From Ardenticatenales bacterium (lineage in GTDB: Bacteria; Chloroflexota; Anaerolineae; Ardenticatenales; Ardenticatenaceae), in the NCBI GenBank assembly GCA_013812995.1, contig JACCSL010001039.1, positions 1-8,270 of the forward strand: DNA of 8,270 nucleotides. Reading direction: 5' to 3'. This document shows positions 1 through 5,953 of this stretch, one piece after another. The notes beneath the pieces are model-generated. The model had not been told where the DNA came from. It did not search any database and was given only the letters and a program-made list of their open reading frames with translations. The translations under genes were made by a program, and so were the position numbers. Numbering within the stretch: position 1 is the first letter of the stretch; each line of letters begins with the position of its first letter.

Positions 1-23
1 ACCACAAATTCCATCAGAACCAG

Positions 24-40
24 TTACGTTTTACGTTTTA
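24..40. repeat. Heptamer tandem repeat (TTACGTT, about 2.4 copies)
   Basis: TTACGTT occurs at 24-30 and again at 31-37, followed by the partial copy TTA at 38-40. The stretch is AT-rich and lies upstream of the first gene. On the opposite strand the unit reads AAAACGT, so it has the same AAAA-plus-three-bases form as the AAAAGTC heptamers at 5567-5623. Short heptamer tandem repeats of this kind are known between genes in several bacterial groups. No function can be assigned here. Confidence 0.6.
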
Positions 41-70
41 TCCCTATCTCTCACAAAGATACCCCTATCT
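40..70. repeat. Direct repeat spaced 21 bp, abutting the first start codon
   Basis: CCCTATCT is found at 42-49 and 63-70, exactly 21 bp apart (about two helical turns). The match extends to 9 of 10 bases (40-49 against 61-70). The second copy ends directly at the ATG at 71 and occupies the place where a Shine-Dalgarno sequence would normally be. No purine-rich ribosome binding site is seen there. Such phasing could suit a dimeric regulator, but two 8-bp matches in a short leader may also be chance. Confidence 0.35.
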
Positions 71-2677
71 ATGAAACTCGCTATCATCTCCGACATCCAC
101 GGCAACCTCCACGCGCTGGAGGCGGTGCTGCGCGACATCGAAACACTGCGCGTGGACAGGGTGATTGCCAACGGGGACATGGTGAATCGTGGCCCGAACA
201 ATGTGGCTGTCATGGAGCGGCTCGCCGCTGAGGGCCACGAGTTGACGCTGGGCAATCACGATGACCTGATGCGCAAGTGGATAGACCGCGATGACGATAT
301 TCCCGCTTCCTGGTTCGACGATCCCTTCTGGAAGGCCACGGCGTGGTCGGCGCGCCAAGTGGCGGAGGCGGGCTGGATCGAGCAGATGCGCCGCCTACCG
401 ATGACGCTTCGTATCGAAGCACCGGGTGCGCCCAGCCTGCTGATCTCGCATGGCAGCCCGCGTCACTATCGCGAGGGCTACGGCGCTTTGCTGAACGACG
501 AACAGCTCGCCGAGATCGTGCAGATGCACCCAGCGGATATCTACGTGGGTTCTCACACACACCGCATGATGGAGCGCCACTGGGGAGCACATATTTTGCT
601 CAACAGCGGCTCCGTGGGTGCGCCCTTCAACGGGGATCCCCGCGCCCAGTACCTTGTTCTGACGTTGGAGGAGGAGCGCTGGCAGTGGGAGTTTCGCGCC
701 GTTTCCTATGACCGGGAGGCCGCCCTGAGCGCCTTTGAGGAGCTGGGCTACCTGGCGGAGGGAGATCTCAGCGCCCAAATCTTCTACGAGGAACTCATCT
801 ATGCCAGGCCCCTCTACGCCCCCTACTGGATGTGGGCCGAGAGCCAGGAGAAGCCCATGCACTGGCCGACCTGGCACGAGTTCCATGAGACATACCAGGA
901 GTTCCTGGTCTTGCCCGATGGGGCAACCCTTATACAATCTCAGACAGTTAGCCGTGGAAACCATTTGAATCTCTCAGGAGCAGCCATGACTGAATCATCC
1001 CTTAATCCTCTCGATTGGACGACCATGCAGCCCCACTTTGACGCCCTGCTGGCGACGGAGCTTACCCAGGACAGCGTGCGCCCCTGGCTTCGGCGCTGGA
1101 GCGACCTTGAGGCCCAGGTTGAGGAGCTGGGCGCGCAGGTGTACCGCGAGGTCTCGGAGAACATCGTTGATGAGGAGGCCGAGAAGCGCTTCCTTCTCTT
1201 CCTTGAGGAAGTTCTCCCCAAATCCTCTATCGCCAATCAGGCGCTCAAGGAGAAGCTGTTGGCCTTTGAGGCGTTTACCCCTTATGAGGATACAGAGCAG
1301 CTCCTCAAGCGCTTCCGGGCCGATGCGGCCATCTTCCGTGAGGAGAATGTCCCGCTGCGCAGCGAGTTGCTGAAGCTTGGCAACGAGTACGAGAAGATCA
1401 TCGGGGCCATGACCGTCGATTGGGAGGGGCAAGAGGAGACCATGCCCCAGATCGAGGTACGGCTTCAGGATCTTGACCGGGTGAGCCGCGAGCGGGCGTG
1501 GCAGAAGATGATGGCCCGCTATGCTCAAGAGCGAGAGACCCTGGATAAGCTCTACCTGGAGATGCTCGCCATGCGCCGCCAAGTCGCCCGGAACGCGGGG
1601 CTGGCAAGCTTCAGAGAGTATCAGTGGCAGGAGATGGGGCGCTTCGACTACACGCCCGAGGATTGCTTTACCTTCCACGATGCCATTGAGCATGAGGTGG
1701 TCCCCTTTGCCGCCGAGCTGTATAAGAGCCGCTGCGAAAAGCTTGGGCTGGACACGCTTCGCCCCTGGGACACGGCGGTAGAGGTACAGGGTGAGCCGCT
1801 CACGCCCTTCGCCGAGGCAGCGGAGTTGGAGGAGGGTGGCTACCGCATCTTCGAGCAGGTGGACCCGGTGCTGGCATCCCACTATGCCATCATGCGTGAC
1901 GGATACCTGGATCTCGCCTCCCGACCCAACAAGGCTCCGGGTGGATACTGCAACTCCTTCCCGGTCACGGGCAAACCCTACATCTTTATGAATGCGGCGG
2001 GCACCCACCGCGATGTGAGCACGCTCCTGCATGAGGGTGGTCACGCCTTCCACTTCATGGAATCCAAGGATCAGCCGCTGGTGTGGAACATTGGCGGCCC
2101 GATGGAGTTCTGTGAGGTGGCCTCGATGGCGATGGAGCTGCTCAGCGCACCCTACCTTGCAAAGAGTAAGGGTGGCTTCTATGAGGAGGAGGACGCGCGC
2201 CGCGCCTACGCCAGCCACCTGCGCGAGATCGTGCTCTTTCTTCCCTACATGGCCGTGGTCGATGCCTTCCAGCATTGGGTGTATGTGGAAGCCCCCGAAA
2301 ACGTCACCACCAACGAGCTTGACGCCAAATGGAGTGAGACGTGGGACCGTTTCATGAAGGGGATTGATTATCAGGGGCTACAGACGGAGAAGGAAACAGG
2401 CTGGCACCGCAAGGCTCACATCTTTACTTCGCCCTTCTACTATGTGGAGTATGGCCTCGCGCAGCTTGGCGCGCTCCAGGTGTGGCGCACCGCGCTCCAG
2501 GACCAGGCGAAAGCGGTTGCCGATTATCGCGCGGCGTTGGCGCTGGGCGATACCCGCTCCCTGCGTGAGCTATTCGAGGCCGCCGGTGCGACCTTCTCAT
2601 TTGACCGGCAGACCATCGGCGAGCTGATGCGGCTGATCCGCGAGCAGCTCGACTCTCTGGAAGGGCAACCCGCGTAA
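71..2677 (+). CDS. Metallophosphoesterase fused in frame to M3-family oligoendopeptidase
   Basis: This is an 868-residue open frame with two unrelated enzymes. Residues 1 to about 245 are a YfcE-like calcineurin-type phosphoesterase with metal-site motifs in order: SDIHGN (D8, H10), NGDMVNRGP (D36), GNHD (61-64), SHG (H127) and GSHTH (H162, H164). The substrate is unknown. Residues 306-868 (563 aa, the normal size of a whole enzyme) are an M3 zinc metallopeptidase: HEGGH (H654, E655, H658) with the third ligand E682 in EFCEVASMAMEL, 28 residues after the first His as in thimet-type peptidases. It should cut short peptides in the cytoplasm. Residues about 280-305 look like translated intergenic DNA. 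M306 has its own Shine-Dalgarno sequence, so two separate genes are quite possible. The start at 71 fits the phosphoesterase fold, which begins MKLAIISDIHGN, although no ribosome site precedes it. The domain calls are secure; the reality of the fused protein is not. Confidence 0.75.
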   Translation: MKLAIISDIHGNLHALEAVLRDIETLRVDRVIANGDMVNRGPNNVAVMERLAAEGHELTLGNHDDLMRKWIDRDDDIPASWFDDPFWKATAWSARQVAEAGWIEQMRRLPMTLRIEAPGAPSLLISHGSPRHYREGYGALLNDEQLAEIVQMHPADIYVGSHTHRMMERHWGAHILLNSGSVGAPFNGDPRAQYLVLTLEEERWQWEFRAVSYDREAALSAFEELGYLAEGDLSAQIFYEELIYARPLYAPYWMWAESQEKPMHWPTWHEFHETYQEFLVLPDGATLIQSQTVSRGNHLNLSGAAMTESSLNPLDWTTMQPHFDALLATELTQDSVRPWLRRWSDLEAQVEELGAQVYREVSENIVDEEAEKRFLLFLEEVLPKSSIANQALKEKLLAFEAFTPYEDTEQLLKRFRADAAIFREENVPLRSELLKLGNEYEKIIGAMTVDWEGQEETMPQIEVRLQDLDRVSRERAWQKMMARYAQERETLDKLYLEMLAMRRQVARNAGLASFREYQWQEMGRFDYTPEDCFTFHDAIEHEVVPFAAELYKSRCEKLGLDTLRPWDTAVEVQGEPLTPFAEAAELEEGGYRIFEQVDPVLASHYAIMRDGYLDLASRPNKAPGGYCNSFPVTGKPYIFMNAAGTHRDVSTLLHEGGHAFHFMESKDQPLVWNIGGPMEFCEVASMAMELLSAPYLAKSKGGFYEEEDARRAYASHLREIVLFLPYMAVVDAFQHWVYVEAPENVTTNELDAKWSETWDRFMKGIDYQGLQTEKETGWHRKAHIFTSPFYYVEYGLAQLGALQVWRTALQDQAKAVADYRAALALGDTRSLRELFEAAGATFSFDRQTIGELMRLIREQLDSLEGQPA
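911..938 (+). promoter_or_regulatory. Possible sigma70-type promoter inside the fusion linker
   Basis: TTGCCC (911-916) and TACAAT (933-938) are separated by 16 bp. TACAAT matches 5 of 6 positions of the -10 consensus. The -35 is weaker. A transcript would start near 945, leaving a leader of about 40 nt before the ATG at 986. The position, at the junction between the two enzyme domains, is what an intergenic promoter for the peptidase would show. This is a match by eye only. Confidence 0.35.
976..988 (+). promoter_or_regulatory. Internal ribosome binding site and start for the M3 peptidase
   Basis: AGGAG (976-980), five bases, then ATG (986-988), which is codon 306 of the long frame. The 13-base string AGGAGCAGCCATG differs at one base from the ribosome site and start of the minus-strand gene at 7339 (AGGAGCAGCAATG). 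Translation from here would give a complete M3 peptidase of 563 residues beginning MTESSLNPLDW. This is the best evidence that the peptidase can be made as a separate protein. Confidence 0.65.
986..2677 (+). other. Alternative stand-alone M3 oligoendopeptidase reading (563 aa)
   Basis: This entry records the likely independent peptidase gene contained in the long fused frame. It covers the helical N-terminal half (about residues 306-560 of the fusion, charged and rich in Leu, Glu and Arg), then the catalytic half. The latter contains GGYCNSFP and FMNAAGTHRDV shortly before the HEGGH zinc motif, and an aromatic stretch (SPFYYVEYGLAQLGAL) near the C-terminus. That aromatic stretch is typical of the M3 substrate-side His/Tyr region. 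The sequence resembles the M3 branch separate from classical PepF. The gene ends 6 nt before moeA, so the two are probably co-transcribed. Confidence 0.6.
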
Positions 2678-2683
2678 CCGCCC

Positions 2684-3898
2684 ATGCGCGAATCTGCCTA
2701 CCCCATGCTGGAGTTTGACGTGGCGCTCGACCGCGTACTGGAGCATGTCCCTGTACTCCCAGGGGTCGAGCGCCGCTTTGACGAGGCGCAGGGCTGGGTC
2801 CTGGCGGAGGAAATCTGCGCCACGGAACCATTGCCGCCCTTCCCTGCCTCCACGGTGGATGGCTTCGCCGTGGTGGCGGCGGATGGCACCGCGCCCCGGC
2901 GGCTGGTCGGCGAGCAGTTCGCGGGCCATAGCATTGACCTGGAAATCACGCCGGGTCAGGCGGCGCGAATCACCACTGGAGCCCCGATGCCAGCCGGGGC
3001 GGATGCGGTGATGATGGTTGAGTGGAGCCACGAGGAAGGAGGGCGCGTGGCCTTCACGCGCCCGGTCCAGCCGGGAGACTTCATCCGCCCCATCGGGAGC
3101 GATATTGCGTCGGGGGAGGCGGTGCTGCTGCCGGGGAGCCGACTCGGCCCCACCGAGATTGGCCTGCTGGCAGCCCTCGGCATCTCCAAAGTTCAGGTCC
3201 ACCGTCGCCCGGTTGTGGGTGTCATGAGCACGGGCGATGAGCTGGTGGAGCCAGGAGTCGCGCCCCAATCGGGACAGATTCGCGATTCCAACCGCTTCTC
3301 TCTCATCGCCGCCCTGCGGGAGGCAGGGATGGAGCCGCTTGACCTGGGTATCGTGCCCGATAGCTGGGAGGCCCTTCAGGCTATCATAGCGCGCGGGCTG
3401 GCCCGCTGCGATGCCCTACTCACCAGCGGCGGTGTCTCAATGGGAGAGCGCGACCTGGTAAAACCTCTGCTTGAGCAGGGCGGCACCATCCACTTTGGCC
3501 GCGTGAATATGAAACCCGGCAAACCCGTCACCTTCGCCACGTTAGAGGGCAAGCCCTTCTTTGCTCTGCCCGGAAACCCGGTCTCCTCCCTCGTCTCCTT
3601 TGAGGTTCTGGTGCGCCCTGCTCTCTGTAAGATGAGCGGCCTGCCAGCCGCCGCCTGGCAGCGCCCGCGCTTCTTTGCCGTGCTGGAACAGGAGGTTCGT
3701 CACAGCCCGGAGCGCCCCGAGTTCCAGCGCGCCCACTTGCGCTTCGCGCGGGAGGTGATCTATGCCAGCACCACGGGCAACCAGGCCTCCTCGCGCCTCC
3801 TCTCGATGCTCGGGGCCAATGCGCTGCTCTTCCTGACCGGCGGACGGGGCGATTTCGCGGCAGGGGAGTCGGTAGAGGCGCTCTTTCTGGGCGGTTGA
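2684..3898 (+). CDS. moeA: Molybdopterin molybdenumtransferase MoeA
   Basis: MoeA inserts molybdate into adenylylated molybdopterin in the last step of basic molybdenum cofactor synthesis, in the cytoplasm. The 404-residue length matches bacterial MoeA (about 400-410). Visible family signatures in order: FPASTVDGFAV (D59), RITTGAPMPAGADAVMMVE (about 95-113), PIGSDIASGE (136-145), GVMSTGDELVEPG (179-191), GQIRDSNR (197-204), TSGGVSMGERD (247-257) in the MoCF/MogA-like domain, NMKPGKPVTFA (275-285) and ALPGNPVSS (294-302). The C-terminal domain (about 325-404) is present, so the enzyme looks complete. The start at 2684 lies 6 nt after the peptidase stop with no clear Shine-Dalgarno sequence, implying translational coupling. 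The ATG at 2705 (MLEFDVAL) is an alternative start. No other cofactor genes are seen nearby. Confidence 0.95.
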   Translation: MRESAYPMLEFDVALDRVLEHVPVLPGVERRFDEAQGWVLAEEICATEPLPPFPASTVDGFAVVAADGTAPRRLVGEQFAGHSIDLEITPGQAARITTGAPMPAGADAVMMVEWSHEEGGRVAFTRPVQPGDFIRPIGSDIASGEAVLLPGSRLGPTEIGLLAALGISKVQVHRRPVVGVMSTGDELVEPGVAPQSGQIRDSNRFSLIAALREAGMEPLDLGIVPDSWEALQAIIARGLARCDALLTSGGVSMGERDLVKPLLEQGGTIHFGRVNMKPGKPVTFATLEGKPFFALPGNPVSSLVSFEVLVRPALCKMSGLPAAAWQRPRFFAVLEQEVRHSPERPEFQRAHLRFAREVIYASTTGNQASSRLLSMLGANALLFLTGGRGDFAAGESVEALFLGG

Positions 3899-3922
3899 TT
3901 TCCTGTGGGACCTCCGTACTAT

Positions 3923-3953
3923 TTTACGAATCGGCAGGCGCGCGTGCTATCAT
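3923..3953 (+). promoter_or_regulatory. Probable extended -10 promoter before the lipoprotein gene
   Basis: In the 91-nt gap after moeA, TGCTATCAT (3945-3953) is an extended -10 element (TGnTAnnnT). TTTACG (3923-3928, 4 of 6 to the -35 consensus) lies 19 bp upstream of the hexamer. The long spacer is tolerable with an extended -10. It would start transcription near 3960, giving a leader of about 30 nt that contains the GAGGGA ribosome site (3974-3979). No clear terminator hairpin with a T-run was found for moeA in the same gap. Confidence 0.45.
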
Positions 3954-3989
3954 CTCTAAACCGCTCACCTCTTGAGGGATGATTGACTC

Positions 3990-4430
3990 ATGCCAACCCG
4001 CTCACTCCTACTCCTGACACTGACCCTTCTGATGACAGCGTGTGGCTCCCTACCCCCCACGACCAATTCCGCCCTGACAACCTTTACCCTGGACAACGAG
4101 AGCAATCCCGAGGCCCTACAGGCCGCCGAAGGGGGCGATATTGGCAGACCCACCATCGTCTTCTTTCACGCCAGATGGTGCCAGCTCTGTCAGAAGGTTC
4201 GCCCCGAGGTCGAGGCTCTCGCCGACAAGTATGAGGATGATGTCACTTTTATTCGTATGGACATCAATGCTGCCGACGCGCGTCCTTCCGTCAATCGGTA
4301 CCAGGTCCACTCCACCCCCACTTTTGTGCTTCTGGCCGCTGACGGGAACGTACTGGCCTCCATTCCTGGCTGGCCGGGCGAGGAGATGATGGAGTTGACC
4401 ATTCAAGAGCTACTGAACCCGGAACAGTAG
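3990..4430 (+). CDS. Thioredoxin-fold lipoprotein
   Basis: A 146-residue protein with an N-terminal export signal: R4, a Leu-rich core (6-14) and MTAC|G with the lipidated Cys at 18. It should sit anchored on the outer face of the cytoplasmic membrane. The lipobox has Met at -3, which is slightly unusual. A short linker (19-45) leads to a thioredoxin domain (about 52-140): TIVFFHARWCQLC holds the redox pair C64/C67 (C-Q-L-C), and STPTF holds the cis-proline P110. It is likely a thiol-disulfide reductase or oxidase for exported proteins. The partner is unknown, and no CcdA/DsbD-type gene is nearby. The start at 3990 is supported by GAGGGA (3974-3979) about 10 nt upstream and by the signal peptide beginning there. 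It is the first gene of a co-directional group of three. Confidence 0.85.
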   Translation: MPTRSLLLLTLTLLMTACGSLPPTTNSALTTFTLDNESNPEALQAAEGGDIGRPTIVFFHARWCQLCQKVRPEVEALADKYEDDVTFIRMDINAADARPSVNRYQVHSTPTFVLLAADGNVLASIPGWPGEEMMELTIQELLNPEQ

Positions 4431-4458
4431 CCCGCTCTGGAAAGGGCATCCCCTTCTT

Positions 4459-5595
4459 ATGGCCTCCCCCACAGAAAAAATTCTTGTTCTCTCGGATATT
4501 CATTTTGGCGAAGGCGATACCATGCTGGCCGTGCGGAGTGAGGCCGATGTCGAAGGGCGGGCACGAGTGGACGGATTGGTGGAGTGGCTAGGGGATCACG
4601 GCCCCCTGAAGGAGATCGTGCTTCTGGGCGATGTCTGGGAGTTATGGACCGCGACCTTCACAGAGGCCTCGCTGGAGTCCTCTTATTTTCTCTCCCGCCT
4701 CTCGACGCTTCCCTGTGAGCAGATCGTCTTCCTGCCGGGCAACCATGACCACCATCTGCTCGTGCAGCACCAGATGGTGGAGCAGATTCGGGCCATGCGA
4801 GACGACCTGCACCTGGAGGTGCCGGCGCACAGCCAGCGTCGCTTCGAGGATTCTCATCTCTCGCGCCTCTTCCCTCCGCAGGTGCGAGATCGCTTCATTG
4901 TTAGCTACCCGGACCACTTCGCCACGCTCGGTGAGCGACACATTGTTTTTCACCACGGTCATCACACCGCCCTGCTCCACGAGGGGCCAAGTGTCTTTTC
5001 CTCCATTCCGCTCTTTTTCCTGCAACGCATGGAGGAGATCGGGCTGCACGAGGTGACGCGCAGCGACCTGGAGGTGGCTGGCATGGTTCTTTTTGAATTT
5101 ATGTACTCGGTGTCGCTGGGCCGCCGCAGCCGTGCCAAGATGAACGCTTTCTGGGACCGCTTCCTTGGCATGAAGCTCCGCATGGCCGCCATCTCCGCCT
5201 TTTTGCTGCGCCCCTTGCAGCGCTGGCTCAGCACCACCGAGCGTGGGACTGTGGCGCAGGAGGTGGGCTGCTACGGGCCAGCGGTGAACCGTATCCTCGC
5301 CCTGGCCGAGCAGGAACATGGGGCTCCTCTGCCATGCGATGGGTATATCTTCGGGCATACCCATCGCGCGGGCATCGTACGTATGGCGAACGCGCAGGGA
5401 AAGCCGCTGATTCTCGCCAACTCGGGCACTTGGCTCCACGAGCCAGTCAAGAAAAACGCCTCCAGCGAGGGAACTTTCCTTCTGCTTGATCCCCAGCATA
5501 TCGTGCTCTATCGCCAGGGGGGAGACCTTTCCATTCGCCCGTTGGACATTGAGTTCTGGGAAACGGAAAGTCAAAAGTCAAAAGTCACCAAGTAG
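4459..5595 (+). CDS. LpxH-like calcineurin-family metallophosphoesterase
   Basis: A 378-residue dimetal phosphoesterase. Motifs: LSDIHFGEGD (D13, H15), LLGDVWELW (D58), LPGNHDHH (N95, H96, D97), FHHGHH (165-169) and FGHTHRAG (H300, H302). GDVWELW resembles the GDLFE.W motif of LpxH (UDP-2,3-diacylglucosamine hydrolase). The protein is longer than LpxH (about 240 aa) because of a helical, partly hydrophobic insert at about 175-260 that could form a cap or touch the membrane. The substrate is unknown, and without other lipid A genes in view LpxH function should not be assumed. The gene starts 28 nt after the lipoprotein stop, and GGAAAGGG (4439-4446) is a possible ribosome site 12 nt from the ATG. 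The last codons (residues 370-377) are made from three 7-bp tandem repeats, giving a tail (SQKSKVTK) unlike the rest of the protein. Confidence 0.85.
   Translation: MASPTEKILVLSDIHFGEGDTMLAVRSEADVEGRARVDGLVEWLGDHGPLKEIVLLGDVWELWTATFTEASLESSYFLSRLSTLPCEQIVFLPGNHDHHLLVQHQMVEQIRAMRDDLHLEVPAHSQRRFEDSHLSRLFPPQVRDRFIVSYPDHFATLGERHIVFHHGHHTALLHEGPSVFSSIPLFFLQRMEEIGLHEVTRSDLEVAGMVLFEFMYSVSLGRRSRAKMNAFWDRFLGMKLRMAAISAFLLRPLQRWLSTTERGTVAQEVGCYGPAVNRILALAEQEHGAPLPCDGYIFGHTHRAGIVRMANAQGKPLILANSGTWLHEPVKKNASSEGTFLLLDPQHIVLYRQGGDLSIRPLDIEFWETESQKSKVTK
5567..5587. repeat. Heptamer tandem repeat, three perfect copies of AAAGTCA
   Basis: AAAGTCA occurs at 5567-5573, 5574-5580 and 5581-5587 without mismatch. 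The array lies inside the 3' end of the metallophosphoesterase gene. Because the unit is not a multiple of three, any single-copy change alters the reading frame of the tail. Strand slippage is the usual way such arrays change length. Confidence 0.85.
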
Positions 5596-5596
5596 G

Positions 5597-5609
5597 CCCC
5601 TAAAAGGGG
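5597..5609. other. Small G+C hairpin after the phosphoesterase stop
   Basis: CCCCT (5597-5601) pairs with AGGGG (5605-5609) around an AAA loop, directly after the TAG at 5593-5595. No T-run follows, so a rho-independent terminator is not supported. It could protect the mRNA end or be incidental. Confidence 0.3.
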
Positions 5610-5623
5610 AAAGTCAAAAGTAC
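5610..5623. repeat. Outlying heptamer copies
   Basis: One further perfect AAAGTCA (5610-5616) is followed by a degenerate unit, AAAGTAC (5617-5623). They are separated from the main array by the hairpin at 5597-5609. This suggests the hairpin was inserted into, or grew within, a formerly longer array. The rest of the 67-nt gap holds only weak inverted repeats and the ribosome site of the next gene. Confidence 0.6.
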
Positions 5624-5662
5624 AAAACACAGAGTAGTGTGTTCAGGGGGAGTAAAAAAACT

Positions 5663-5944
5663 ATGCATGTTTGTTCAGCGCGGGTGGAACTCAACCTGCC
5701 GAGCCGGACTCTGAAGGATAAGCGACACATCATCAAGAGCCTGCTGGCGCGCGCACGCCAGACCTTCAATGTCGCGGCGGCTGAGGTGGATCTCCAGGAT
5801 GTGCAGGGGGCGGCGTCGCTGGGCTTCGTCACCGTGAGCCCGAGCCTGGAGTATGCGCGCGGTATGTTGGAGCGGCTGGAGTCCTGGATCGAGCAGGAGC
5901 GTCCGGATGTGGAGATTGTCGTGGTCGAGATAGATGTTTGCTGA
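5663..5944 (+). CDS. DUF503 (YlxP-like) family protein
   Basis: A 93-residue protein of the DUF503 family. It shows the family pattern: an opening beta strand (MHVCSARVELNLP), SRTLKDKRHIIKSLLARAR (about 13-31), FNVAAAEVD with the AEVD core (about 33-41), a second strand (ASLGFVTVSP), a helix and a closing VVVEIDV strand. In Firmicutes the homologue YlxP is encoded in the nusA-infB-rbfA operon and is thought to relate to translation or ribosomes. Here that context is absent. The start at 5663 is chosen because the conserved first strand begins there and GGAG (5649-5652) lies 10 nt upstream. The frame is open further upstream, to 5486, but that part is only repeat-derived and shadow sequence. 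It ends 9 nt before the end of the convergent minus-strand gene. Confidence 0.85.
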   Translation: MHVCSARVELNLPSRTLKDKRHIIKSLLARARQTFNVAAAEVDLQDVQGAASLGFVTVSPSLEYARGMLERLESWIEQERPDVEIVVVEIDVC

Positions 5945-5953
5945 GGCGGGGGC

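Noticed and set aside
395..964. Minus-strand open frame (189 codons) opposite the first phosphoesterase
   Set aside because: Shadow of the real gene. It has no family pattern or ribosome site and would run into the fusion linker.
735..968. Plus-strand alternative frame ending at TGA 966-968
   Set aside because: Not a gene: Arg/Ser/Pro-rich shadow. Its stop is useful only as a possible true end of the phosphoesterase if an indel is present.
995..2275. Long minus-strand open frame (426 codons) opposite the M3 peptidase
   Set aside because: It lies wholly antisense to a domain-verified peptidase. The product shows no recognisable domain, and codon bias in G+C-rich DNA commonly opens the opposite strand.
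3983..4234. Small plus-strand frame overlapping the lipoprotein start
   Set aside because: It is out of frame with the signal peptide and thioredoxin motif, is Arg/Pro-rich and has no recognisable features.
4642..5574. Minus-strand open frame (310 codons) opposite the second phosphoesterase
   Set aside because: Antisense shadow of a gene with all metal-site motifs in order; its protein is His/Arg-rich and unrecognisable.
5486..5662. N-terminal extension of the DUF503 gene
   Set aside because: The frame is open, but the extension is out-of-frame phosphoesterase sequence plus repeat DNA; family homology begins at the Met at 5663.
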